Shown: positions 33,760-41,951 of the stretch, one piece after another
Layout: every line of letters starts with the position of its first letter
Position numbering within the stretch: position 1 is the stretch's first letter
Source: Marivivens donghaensis
Lineage (GTDB): Bacteria; Pseudomonadota; Alphaproteobacteria; Rhodobacterales; Rhodobacteraceae
Assembly (NCBI RefSeq): GCF_030410045.1
Contig: NZ_JAUFRA010000005.1
Location: 434,001-498,000, forward strand
Direction: 5' to 3'
Length of the DNA stretch: 64,000 nucleotides
The notes under the pieces: generated by a model
The model's database searches: none
Seen by the model: only the letters and a program-made list of their open reading frames with translations
What the model was told of the DNA's origin: nothing
Made by a program: the position numbers and the translations under genes

Positions 33760-34506
33760 TCAGAGGCGGAACAATTTCCCCGGTGCGTTTGGCCCAGCCT
33801 TGCAGCCTGCCAACTGCGCCATGTGCCATGCCAGCGCCTGATTGCTGCTGACGACAGGTTTGCCCAACTCGTCCTCGAGCGCGTCGATGATATCCATCGT
33901 GCGCAGGTTGGTGCAGGACAGGAAAACCGCGTCGACCTCTGGATCGCGACCGATCTCTAGCGCTGCGGCTTGGATCGATTTGGGGTCAATGCGGGCAACG
34001 CGGGCCTCTAGCTCTTCGCCAAAGGATAGCGTCTTTGGCACCTCAAATCCTCGTGCGACAAAGGCATCCCTGATCGCATCCGCGACCGTGGCGATATAGG
34101 GCGATACGACCCCCAAACGCGTAGCCCCCAGCGCACGCAGCGCCGCGACCGAGGCGGTCAGAGGGTTCGTAACGTTCCGCGTCTTGGCCCCCTCAGCGAC
34201 GAGGTCGGCCACACGATCCTCGCCAATCAGCGTTGTGCCAGAGGTGCAAGCATATGAAATAGTGTCGAAATCTAACGATGTCGGGAACAGAGACGCCGCA
34301 CCCGTGATGTGCCCCGCCATCGTCGCGATGGTATCTGGGTTCAGTTCTGCTCCCGCAGCCACGCGACTAATATAGACCGCGACATCCCGTTGCGGGAACA
34401 TGTGCCAAAAGTCCTGTTCGACCGTTTCGTCGGTGGAAAGCGCGATCAGACCGAGGATCGAAGTGGACCCTATCGGGCCCGTCAAATCATAGGGATAAGT
34501 CGTCAT
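33760..34506 (-). CDS. Asp/Glu racemase superfamily protein (EutA/maleate isomerase-like)
   Basis: 248 residues from the ATG at 34506. The two catalytic Cys of the superfamily are in SYACTSGTTLIG (about residue 90) and FLSCTNLRTMD (about 200). The pattern fits the maleate isomerase/arylmalonate decarboxylase/EutA branch more than true amino-acid racemases. It is the third gene of an operon with an M24 hydrolase (one base apart) and a PLP enzyme. In ectoine-utilisation clusters a similar protein (EutA) accompanies an M24 hydrolase and a dehydratase, so an analogous pathway is possible, but the substrate is unknown. Confidence 0.82.
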   Translation of the reverse strand: MTTYPYDLTGPIGSTSILGLIALSTDETVEQDFWHMFPQRDVAVYISRVAAGAELNPDTIATMAGHITGAASLFPTSLDFDTISYACTSGTTLIGEDRVADLVAEGAKTRNVTNPLTASVAALRALGATRLGVVSPYIATVADAIRDAFVARGFEVPKTLSFGEELEARVARIDPKSIQAAALEIGRDPEVDAVFLSCTNLRTMDIIDALEDELGKPVVSSNQALAWHMAQLAGCKAGPNAPGKLFRL

Positions 34507-34507
34507 A

Positions 34508-35668
34508 TCAAACCTCTGGCAAGAATTCTGGTGCGCGGGTGGAGAGGAGTTCTGGACCCTCCTCGCGCAGGACGATGTTTTCCTCGTGAACGAGGATGCG
34601 GTTCGGGGCGATCTCAACCCCCGGCTCTAGGGTCAGGACCATCCCCACCTGCAGTTCGGTTGTGTCAAGCGGGGTGAAAGACGGCCATTCGGTCAGGGTA
34701 ATCCCCAGCCCATGGCCGAGCCGACCACCGCCAGCCACGGCGCCCTTGTTCGTTATGGCATCGGTGAGGATACGGTGGACGTCCCGAGCCAGCATCCCCG
34801 GACGCAAAATATCTAACGCAACATCAATCGAATGGGTCAGCGCCGCTTGGGCGCGTTTGACGTCATCGGACGGCGCGCCGACGGCATAATTGCGGTCGAA
34901 ATCACAGAAATACCCGTCCTTCACCGCACCCGTGTCGAGCATGAGGATATCACCTGTCCGCAACGGCTCTGGCCCAGCGGGAGAGATCACATCGCCATAG
35001 CCGCCCTGCCCTGCACCGCCGGCGGTATAGCTCACCCAATCCGCGCCTTCGTCCAAGAGAACCTTTTGGAAATCGCGGAACACTTGGTCGAGGGGGCGGC
35101 CAACGCCTGCGAACTCTGGCACGCGGGCAAAGGCGCGATCAGCGACGCCGCAGATGGTGCGGATTTTTGTAATTTCCGCCGCTGATTTCACCTCGCGAAC
35201 GCGCTGGATGGTGTCGGTGCCGTCCACAAATCGACGCGGCGTTATGCGATCCGCGATCCGCATAAAGTCACCCAACGGCAAACGGGCCGAGGTTTCCAAC
35301 CCCATCGGGGTCGCGATCACACCGCCCGCAGGCACCAGATCGCAAAGTGTGTCAGACAACAGCGATACACCATCATCCACAGGGTCAGGCGCGGCCCACG
35401 TCCGAATGTCGTCAATCCACGTCCGCCCCATCAGATCCGCCCCAATCGCGGGGATCACGGCAATCGGATCACCCTGCGCAGGCACCACGATGAACCACGG
35501 ACGCGCGGGACTTTCCCAGAATCGCGTCAGGAACCCCGTGACGTAGAACACATCAGCGGGCGAGGTCAGCAACAGCGCGTCTTGCCTCGCCGCGGCCATC
35601 CGCGCTTGCAGTCGATCAACGCGACCACGGTATTCGCTGCGTGGAAAAATGAGAGAGCGGTCAGACAT
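34508..35668 (-). CDS. M24-family hydrolase (Xaa-Pro peptidase/ectoine hydrolase-like)
   Basis: 386 residues from the ATG at 35668. The N-terminal creatinase-like domain (YRGRVDRLQARMAAARQDAL, ADVFYVTGF) precedes the pita-bread domain. The di-metal ligands are visible in LMLDTGAVKDGYFCDFDRNY, GHGLGITLTEWPSF, LTLEPGVEIAPN and HEENIVLRE. The family includes aminopeptidase P, creatinase and ectoine hydrolase DoeA. Its start overlaps the PLP-enzyme stop by 8 bases, so it probably cleaves a small amide or C-N bond in a catabolic route, not a general peptide. Confidence 0.85.
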   Translation of the reverse strand: MSDRSLIFPRSEYRGRVDRLQARMAAARQDALLLTSPADVFYVTGFLTRFWESPARPWFIVVPAQGDPIAVIPAIGADLMGRTWIDDIRTWAAPDPVDDGVSLLSDTLCDLVPAGGVIATPMGLETSARLPLGDFMRIADRITPRRFVDGTDTIQRVREVKSAAEITKIRTICGVADRAFARVPEFAGVGRPLDQVFRDFQKVLLDEGADWVSYTAGGAGQGGYGDVISPAGPEPLRTGDILMLDTGAVKDGYFCDFDRNYAVGAPSDDVKRAQAALTHSIDVALDILRPGMLARDVHRILTDAITNKGAVAGGGRLGHGLGITLTEWPSFTPLDTTELQVGMVLTLEPGVEIAPNRILVHEENIVLREEGPELLSTRAPEFLPEV

Positions 35669-36710
35669 CTTCGGGGCCTTCGCTGAGGATACACATGACA
35701 TGCGCATCAGGCCCGATCCCGTCGATCCCTGCAATGAGCGCAGCCAATCCTGCCCCGCCCGACGGAGTCGTGGCAAATCCATGTTGCGCCAAGACCGCGA
35801 TGCCGTCAGCCGCCTCTTTTTCGGTCAGGGTCAGGAAGATATCGGCATCCCGCGACAACCCCGCGAGGGCAATCATCGAGGGGGTTTTGCAATCCAAACG
35901 GCCCATCTCTGACACGCCACCTGAAGAGGTCACAAGTGCACCTGCACCGATGCTATCGAACAAGGCGGGTGCTTGGTCAGGTTCTACAACGATGATCTGC
36001 GGACCATCGCCCCAGACCGACCGCGCATAGACTGCCGCCGCCGCTGCAAGCCCACCTACGCCCGCTTGCAACAGGATGTGCGTCGGGGCCGCGTCGATCT
36101 GCACTGCAGCCTCTGCCGCCAACTGAAGATAGCCCTCCATCACGTGGAACGGCGGATCGGTGTAGCCCGGCCACGAGCTATCGGAGAGCAGCGTATAGCC
36201 TTTTTCCGCGGCCCAAACCAACGCGGCCTCCATGCTTTCTTCATAATTCGCGCCAGCCCGTTCAACCTGCGCTCCTTTGGCTTTGAGCCTTGTGGCAAAG
36301 GCTTCGGGCACGGTGTTCGATAAGAAAATCACCGCCTGCGCGCCAAATAGGTGGGCACCAGCGGCGACCGACAGACCGTGGTTGCCTGCGCTCGCCGTGA
36401 CGAAAACGCGACCCGAAAGGGCACTGCCCCAATCGTCGCCCTGTAAGGCTTCTGCCGCCTCGCGGGCAATCGCGAATGCCGCGCCGAGCGCCTTGAAACT
36501 GCCCAAGCCCATCCGCCCGCGTTCATCCTTGATCGTGATGCGGGCTACACCGACGGTTTTTGCCAGTTCCGGGGCTTCGACCAACGGCGTTTGAGCGTGC
36601 GCGGGGCACATCGATAACAGTTTACCCACGGCACTCGCGTCCGCGGTCGGGTAAAGCGTCATGTTCGGCAGGCCAGTACCGCGGAAGGGGTTGGGGCATG
36701 TGATGGGCAT
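35661..36710 (-). CDS. PLP-dependent fold II lyase (diaminopropionate ammonia-lyase/threonine dehydratase-like)
   Basis: 349 residues from the ATG at 36710 (AAGGA upstream). The Schiff-base Lys lies in GLGSFKALGAAFA (about residue 71), the phosphate/carboxylate loop is ASAGNHGLSVAAG (about 110), and LQAGVGGLAAAAA and SGGAGLAAL bind the cofactor. It resembles 2,3-diaminopropionate ammonia-lyase and the EutB-type dehydratases, which release ammonia and a keto acid. It is the first gene of the PLP-M24-racemase operon, divergent from an Lrp/AsnC regulator. Confidence 0.85.
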   Translation of the reverse strand: MPITCPNPFRGTGLPNMTLYPTADASAVGKLLSMCPAHAQTPLVEAPELAKTVGVARITIKDERGRMGLGSFKALGAAFAIAREAAEALQGDDWGSALSGRVFVTASAGNHGLSVAAGAHLFGAQAVIFLSNTVPEAFATRLKAKGAQVERAGANYEESMEAALVWAAEKGYTLLSDSSWPGYTDPPFHVMEGYLQLAAEAAVQIDAAPTHILLQAGVGGLAAAAAVYARSVWGDGPQIIVVEPDQAPALFDSIGAGALVTSSGGVSEMGRLDCKTPSMIALAGLSRDADIFLTLTEKEAADGIAVLAQHGFATTPSGGAGLAALIAGIDGIGPDAHVMCILSEGPEDV

Positions 36711-36836
36711 GGGGAATCCTTTTACTTTGCAATAAGAATAGCGCAGGCGGTCAATCCGATCTCGGCAAAGAGGGGTACGATTAGGCCGAAAAACCGTGTT
36801 CTGAACCATCAGTTGCGGATTTTCGGACCAATCGGA

Positions 36837-36865
36837 GAATATACCGTGACAACGGGCGTATATTC
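36837..36865. promoter_or_regulatory. Inverted repeat GAATATA-N15-TATATTC before the Lrp gene
   Basis: Exact inverted arms at 36837-36843 and 36859-36865, ending 15 bases before the Lrp/AsnC start and inside the 170-base divergent spacer. Candidate operator for the regulator (inference). Confidence 0.45.
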
Positions 36866-36880
36866 CGACCAAATCCCCAC

Positions 36881-37336
36881 ATGGACAGCTTTGACACACT
36901 CATCCTCGACGCCCTGCAGCACAACAACCGCCTGACCGCCGAAGCGCTCTCGGAAAAAGTGGGGCTATCCCCTGACGCTTGCCGCAAACGGCTTGCCAAA
37001 TTGCGGTCATCGGATGCGATTGAACAAGAGGTCGCGATCCTCAATCCGCAGACTATTGGCCGAGGGCTGATCATGATTGTGGAGGTGACGCTCCAAAATG
37101 AACGGCCTGCGGAATTGGACCGTTTTAAGGACAAGATGAAAGCCGCGCCAGAAGTGATGCAGTGCTACTATGTCACTGGAAACGCGGACTTTATCCTGAT
37201 CCTCTCAGCCAAGGACATGGCCGATTACGAAGATTTCACGCGACGCCACTTCTTTGCAGAAGAAAACGTCGCGCGATTTAGAACGAGCGCGGTTATGGAC
37301 CGCGTGAAGGTCGGCTTTACGATGCCAATCGGTTAG
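36881..37336 (+). CDS. Lrp/AsnC-family regulator of the PLP/M24 operon
   Basis: 151 residues. The helix-turn-helix is LDALQHNNRLTAEALSEKVG then LSPDACRKRLAKLRS (about residues 8-46). The RAM domain contains VMQCYYVTGNADFILILSAK. The GNADFILI strand is the usual effector-pocket segment. It is divergent from the PLP-enzyme operon and likely controls it; DoeX, the regulator of ectoine degradation, belongs to the same family. No clear ribosome site precedes the ATG. It ends in a 4-base convergent overlap with the flavin demethylase gene. Confidence 0.9.
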   Translation: MDSFDTLILDALQHNNRLTAEALSEKVGLSPDACRKRLAKLRSSDAIEQEVAILNPQTIGRGLIMIVEVTLQNERPAELDRFKDKMKAAPEVMQCYYVTGNADFILILSAKDMADYEDFTRRHFFAEENVARFRTSAVMDRVKVGFTMPIG

Positions 37337-39369
37337 AGGTCCTTACCGATACGCAGGGCATCATAGATCGCCGCGTGGGTGTTGCGCGCCGAAACAGCGT
37401 CACCGATACGGAACAGACGGAACGTGCCCTCAGAGTTGCGCATCACGGTCTGCGGCGCACCTGTCGACAGCGCGTCGTAATCCACCTCGCCAAGGTTCGA
37501 CGACAGCGGTTTCAGATCGAAATAGATGTCATCGAGCGGGCGCGTGCCATGGTTCACCACAACCTGATCCACGATCCGTTCACGGGTCACCCCGCCGTAA
37601 TCGCTGCCCAAGGTGGCGCGTAGTTGGTTGCCCTCTTTCGCGACCGCTATCAGACGCCACGTGACCGTAAAGGTCGTGTCGCGTTTTTGCAGGTTACGCA
37701 TGTAAGGAACAAGGTTCATCGCCATGACTTCGGGAGCGAAACTGCGGTCGGGCGTGACGATTTCGACCTTCGCGCCCGTTTCCGAAATAACATCCGCCGC
37801 CTGTAGACCCGCGTGATCGCCTGCATCGTCAAACACAAGCACGTTCGTGCTCGGCTTCACATCGCCTGACAGAATATCCCACGCGGAACAAACCAGTTCA
37901 TTGCCAGCTTCAAGCACCTCGGTATGGGGCAAGCCACCTGTCGCGACGATAACCTCGTCTGGCTTGGTTTCCAGAACGGTGTCCAGGTCGGCAAAGGTGT
38001 TGAAATGGAACTGCACGCCGCGTTTGGTGCACTGGTCAAAGCGCCATGCGATGATCGACGTCATCTCGCGACGGCGTTCTTGCAGTGCGGTCAGTCGGAT
38101 TTGCCCGCCGGGTTGGTCGGCGGCCTCAAACACATTTACAGTGTGACCGCGTTCTGCGGCGACGCGCGCGGCCTCCATCCCTGCGGGGCCTGCACCGACG
38201 ATCGTGACCCGCTTTTTCGTGTCCGCAGGGGTGATCGTCTGCGGGACTTCCATTTCGCGGCCCGTTGCGGGGTTATGCAGGCAGAGCGCCATGCCGCCCT
38301 GATAAATACGGTCGAGGCAGTAGTTCGCACCGACGCAGGGACGAATATCATCCTCGCGCCCCTCAATGATTTTGCGCACCAGATGCGGGTCGGCCATGTG
38401 GGCGCGGGTCATGCCAACCATGTCGAGCTTACCGCTCGCAATCGCGTGGCGGGCGGTGGCAACGTCAGGGATTTTGGCAGCGTGGAAGGTTGGGAAATTG
38501 GTCGCTGCGCGAATTTCGCCCGCAAAATCAAGGTGCGGCGCGTTCCGCATCCCTTGAATCGGGATCAGATCGGTCAGACCAGGGTCTGTGTCGATATGGC
38601 CCTTCACGATGTTAAGGAAGTCCACGAGGCCACTGTTTTTGAGCATGTGAGAAACCTGAAGCCCCTCATCCTTGCCCATGCCGCCCGCCATATCCTGATC
38701 GCCTGTGTAGCGCACTCCGACGATGAACTTCTCGCCACAGCGGTCACGGATCGCTTGCAGAACCTCCATCGTGAACCGCAGACGGTTTTCAAGCGAACCA
38801 CCATAGGGCGCGTCAAGGTCGTTGGTCAGCGGGGACCAGAATTGTTCAAGGAGGTGGCCGTAGGCTTCGAGCTCGATACCGTCAACACCCGCTGCTTGCA
38901 TACGTTCAGCGGCATCCGCGTAGTCCTCGATGATACGAGTAATGTCCCAGTCTTCTATGCGTTTTGGGAATGCACGGTGCGATGCTTCGCGTTCGTGGCT
39001 GGGCGCTACAACGGGCAACCAGTCCGCTTTGTCCCAGCGCGTGCGGCGGCCAAGGTGGGTCAATTGGATCATCACAGCGGCGCCATGGTCGTGACATTCA
39101 TCGACCATCTGCTTCATATAGCCGACGACTTCGTCCTTCCAGGCAAGGATATTGTTGAACACAGGCGGGCTGTCGCGCGCGACCGAGGCCGACCCTGCGG
39201 TCATCGTAAGCGCCACGCCCGCCTTTGCCCGCTCTACATGATAGGCGCGGTAACGATCCTTGGGCATGCCGTCTTCGGGATAGGCGGGTTCATGACTTGT
39301 AATCATGATCCGGTTTTTCAAAGTGAGGTGTTTCAGCCGATACGGCTGGAGAAGTGGATCGTTGGACAT
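37333..39369 (-). CDS. NADH:flavin oxidoreductase of the demethylase type (N-methylproline/dimethylglycine-like)
   Basis: 678 residues from the ATG at 39369. The N-terminal old-yellow-enzyme TIM barrel (about residues 1-370) includes IQLTHLGRR, DGIELEAYGHLLEQFWSPL, and the active-site VGVRYTGDQ. An iron-sulfur segment CVGANYCLDRIYQGG with a later Cys (about 350-368) follows, then an FAD/NAD half with VTIVGAGPAGMEAARVAAER (about 390-409). The architecture is that of trimethylamine dehydrogenase relatives. With Rieske oxygenase and proC-like genes nearby it fits N-methylproline demethylation in proline-betaine breakdown. One of the four Fe-S Cys of the TMADH pattern is Ala here. Confidence 0.83.
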   Translation of the reverse strand: MSNDPLLQPYRLKHLTLKNRIMITSHEPAYPEDGMPKDRYRAYHVERAKAGVALTMTAGSASVARDSPPVFNNILAWKDEVVGYMKQMVDECHDHGAAVMIQLTHLGRRTRWDKADWLPVVAPSHEREASHRAFPKRIEDWDITRIIEDYADAAERMQAAGVDGIELEAYGHLLEQFWSPLTNDLDAPYGGSLENRLRFTMEVLQAIRDRCGEKFIVGVRYTGDQDMAGGMGKDEGLQVSHMLKNSGLVDFLNIVKGHIDTDPGLTDLIPIQGMRNAPHLDFAGEIRAATNFPTFHAAKIPDVATARHAIASGKLDMVGMTRAHMADPHLVRKIIEGREDDIRPCVGANYCLDRIYQGGMALCLHNPATGREMEVPQTITPADTKKRVTIVGAGPAGMEAARVAAERGHTVNVFEAADQPGGQIRLTALQERRREMTSIIAWRFDQCTKRGVQFHFNTFADLDTVLETKPDEVIVATGGLPHTEVLEAGNELVCSAWDILSGDVKPSTNVLVFDDAGDHAGLQAADVISETGAKVEIVTPDRSFAPEVMAMNLVPYMRNLQKRDTTFTVTWRLIAVAKEGNQLRATLGSDYGGVTRERIVDQVVVNHGTRPLDDIYFDLKPLSSNLGEVDYDALSTGAPQTVMRNSEGTFRLFRIGDAVSARNTHAAIYDALRIGKDL

Positions 39370-39408
39370 AGCGCGACTCCGCAATTGGATTTGCCGAAGG
39401 ATTCCGAA

Positions 39409-39449
39409 AATGTTCATAACTGTCAAGTTTAGGTTCACCTATGAACATT
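39409..39449. promoter_or_regulatory. AATGTTCAT...ATGAACATT operator candidate between demethylase and TetR genes
   Basis: Nine-base exact inverted arms at 39409-39417 and 39441-39449, with an inner inverted pair GTTCA-CCTA-TGAAC at 39433-39446. This gives three GTTCA/TGAAC half sites in the 118-base divergent spacer, a plausible TetR-family binding region (inference). Confidence 0.55.
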
Positions 39450-39487
39450 TACTTGAGCACCCTGTCATTCACAGGTAGCCTACCCGC

Positions 39488-40117
39488 ATGACTCAGGCTG
39501 AAGACATCGATACCGGATGGCGCGGATCGCCAGAATTATGGCTGCAAGCGGCCTATGATGCCCTGATCGAAAACGGCATCGATGCGGTGAAAATCCTACC
39601 ACTTGCGGCGCAGCTGAAATTGTCGCGCACCAGCTTTTATTGGTTCTTTGACAATCGCGGATCGCTGCTCCAAGCGCTGAGGGCATTGTGGGAGGACCGC
39701 ACAACAACCCCCCTGATCGCCGCCACAAAGGAATACGCAGAGACCCGAACTGAGGCGATGTTCAACGTCATCAGTTGCTTCCTGCGCGAAGATGCCTTTG
39801 ACGCGCGGATGGAACACGCGGTGCGCAGCTGGGCGATCCAAGACCCAAAGATGCTCACCGAACTGCAGGCTGCAGACAATCGACGGCTCGATGCGCTGCG
39901 CGGGATGCTTGAGGGCTGGGGCTATGACGCCCAAGATGCCGATGTGCGGGCGCGGACGATTTACCTTGTTCAGATTGGCTATATCTCGATGCAGACGACA
40001 GAACCCTTGACCGAACGACTGGCCCGCGTTGCCAATTATGTTGAGGTCTACACGGGCCAAAAACCCAATGATCGCGAGGTGGCGCGGTTCTATTCGCGGT
40101 TCGGAGTAACACTATGA
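39488..40117 (+). CDS. TetR-family transcriptional regulator
   Basis: 209 residues. The N-terminal DNA-binding domain reads LWLQAAYDALIENGIDAVKI then LPLAAQLKLSRTSFYWFFDN and RGSLLQALRALWE (about residues 17-70), the usual TetR three-helix layout. The ligand domain is all-helical without recognisable motif. It is divergent from the flavin demethylase gene and overlaps proC by four bases, so it likely controls both directions of the betaine locus. Confidence 0.9.
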   Translation: MTQAEDIDTGWRGSPELWLQAAYDALIENGIDAVKILPLAAQLKLSRTSFYWFFDNRGSLLQALRALWEDRTTTPLIAATKEYAETRTEAMFNVISCFLREDAFDARMEHAVRSWAIQDPKMLTELQAADNRRLDALRGMLEGWGYDAQDADVRARTIYLVQIGYISMQTTEPLTERLARVANYVEVYTGQKPNDREVARFYSRFGVTL

Positions 40118-40881
40118 AAATCGGAATTATCGGTGGCACGGGATGGCTCGGCTCTGCTTTGGGTAAGGCGCTGTTAGATCGTGGTCATGCGCCGAACGAT
40201 TTGGTGATCGTAAACCGTAGCGGTCCGCGTGAGGACTATTTCGGGCGTCAGGTGGTTTGGGCGGCGGACGTAGCTGATCTGGTGGACCGCTCGGACGCGA
40301 TCATCCTATCTGTACGACCACAGGATTGGCCCGCACTGAATTTTGACGCTAAGGGAAAATTGGCGATTTCGTTTATGGCAGGCGTGAACATCGCGGCACT
40401 TGGTGATCGTGTGATCCGCGCCATTCCGAATGCGGCCGCAGAGATCGGCACGTCCTATTCGCCGTGGTTCGCGGGGCCTGCGGTCACTGCAGATGACAAA
40501 GCGACCGCGAATGACATTCTGTCCGCCTTTGGCACCTGTGATGAACTCGCGTCAGAGACGGATATCGATCTAATGACCGCGCTTTCTGGATCAGGTCCCG
40601 CCTACCCTGCCCTTATGGCTGCTGCGATGATGAAATTTCTAACGGACAATGGCGTCAGCCCCGACATTGCCGCCCGCGCGACCGAGGCGACCATCTGTGA
40701 TGCGGCGCAATTGTTGCGCGGTGAAGCGCAGAACGCGACCGAGTGGGTGAAAGTCTTTGTCGATTATGCGGGCACGACGGCGGCGGGTCTGACCACAGCA
40801 GAGGCGGGTGGGTTTTCCACCGCGCTCTACTCTGGTCTTTCTGCCGCGACCCAAAAGGCCAAGGATATGGGGGCGGATTAA
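40114..40881 (+). CDS. proC: Pyrroline-5-carboxylate reductase-like protein
   Basis: 255 residues, slightly shorter than typical ProC (about 270). The Rossmann motif is IGIIGGTGWLGSALGKALL (residues 3-21). The C-terminal signature is present as ALSGSGPAYPALMAAAMMKF (about 154-173) and WVKVFVDYAGTTAAGLTTAE, where the usual form is TSPGGTTxxGL. Located in a betaine-demethylation locus, it may act on a proline-related imine or ketimine instead of serving normal proline synthesis. It is coupled to the TetR gene and ends in a 4-base convergent overlap. Confidence 0.85.
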   Translation: MKIGIIGGTGWLGSALGKALLDRGHAPNDLVIVNRSGPREDYFGRQVVWAADVADLVDRSDAIILSVRPQDWPALNFDAKGKLAISFMAGVNIAALGDRVIRAIPNAAAEIGTSYSPWFAGPAVTADDKATANDILSAFGTCDELASETDIDLMTALSGSGPAYPALMAAAMMKFLTDNGVSPDIAARATEATICDAAQLLRGEAQNATEWVKVFVDYAGTTAAGLTTAEAGGFSTALYSGLSAATQKAKDMGAD

Positions 40882-41951
40882 GCCTCCACCTCCACATTGC
40901 CCAAGGGGTGCGAACAACAGGCGAGGATGTAGCCGGCGTCAACTTCGGCATCGGTGATCCCGCCGTTGTGGACCATATGCACGTCGCCCGAGATTTTCTT
41001 GATCTTGCAGGTTCCGCACAGACCAAAACTACAGCCCGACGGCAGCGGCACACCATTGGCACGCGCCAAGGCAAGCACGGTGTCCGTTTCTTTGCCCAAC
41101 GCGGTCTTGCCCGATTTCGCAAAAGTAACCTCTGCGGCTGCCGTGGCATCGGCTTCAACATCGTTGAATTCGGGCAGGTCTTTTTCATCCTCAACAGGGG
41201 CCGAGAACGCCTCTTGATGATAGCGATCCATATCATAGCCGAGCGAAATCAGGATCTCGCGCACGCTGTCCATAAAACTCTCAGGGCCACAGCAATAGAC
41301 ATCGCGCTCGAGGTAGTCCTGACACATCAGGCCCAGCATCAACTGGTTAAATCGACCGCGATAGCCCGTCCAAACCTCATAGGGGTCGTTTTGACCGACT
41401 ACAAAATGCAGGTCGATACCAGCGGTCCGCGAGGTCATCAGTTCCAGCTTTTGCCGGAAAATCAGGTCGCGTGGACGTTTGGCGCATTGGATAAAGCAGA
41501 TATCGGGGTCGTTGCCCAATTCATACAATGTCGTAGCCATCGACATGAGCGGCGTCACGCCAGAGCCCGCCGAAATGTAGAGGTATTTGCCATCGGGCTG
41601 GTCAGGCAGGTGGAAGATACCCGCAGGACCGTAAGCCTTAAGCCGTGTGCCGATCGTCAGATGATCGTGCATCCAGCGACTTCCGACAGAACCCTCTTGG
41701 ACCTTGACCGTCACACTGATGTAGCCCGCCGACAGGGGCGAAGAGGACATGGTAAATGTCCGCTGCACATTCCCGCCTGGCACGGGCAGATCGAGCGTAA
41801 TGAACTGCCCCGCCTTGTAGACAAATGTCGCACCAGAGGGTGCGCGGAAGCTAAAGGTTTTGACGTTCGGTGCCTCAGGCAGAACGGCGACACACTCTAG
41901 CAATTCCGCATCGGTCCAAACGGGCGAGGCGCGGTTCGGCATGGGGATCAT
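40878..41951 (-). CDS. Ferredoxin-NADH reductase component of the Rieske oxygenase
   Basis: 357 residues. The FAD/NAD half contains the VYKAGQFITLDLPV/ RTFTMSSSPL flavin motif (about residues 45-75) and YISAGSGVTPLMSM (about 131-144). The C-terminal plant-type 2Fe-2S domain shows PSGCSFGLCGTCK and the final Cys in LACCSHP. This order (reductase then ferredoxin) is that of GbcB/HpbC-type reductases that feed the betaine demethylating Rieske oxygenase. The start overlaps the stop of the oxygenase gene by four bases, so the two form one operon. Confidence 0.9.
   Translation of the reverse strand: MIPMPNRASPVWTDAELLECVAVLPEAPNVKTFSFRAPSGATFVYKAGQFITLDLPVPGGNVQRTFTMSSSPLSAGYISVTVKVQEGSVGSRWMHDHLTIGTRLKAYGPAGIFHLPDQPDGKYLYISAGSGVTPLMSMATTLYELGNDPDICFIQCAKRPRDLIFRQKLELMTSRTAGIDLHFVVGQNDPYEVWTGYRGRFNQLMLGLMCQDYLERDVYCCGPESFMDSVREILISLGYDMDRYHQEAFSAPVEDEKDLPEFNDVEADATAAAEVTFAKSGKTALGKETDTVLALARANGVPLPSGCSFGLCGTCKIKKISGDVHMVHNGGITDAEVDAGYILACCSHPLGNVEVEA

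Noticed and set aside
37924..39432. A 502-codon open frame antisense to the flavin demethylase gene
   Set aside because: Same explanation; its codons are the reverse complement of a clear oxidoreductase and show no domain.
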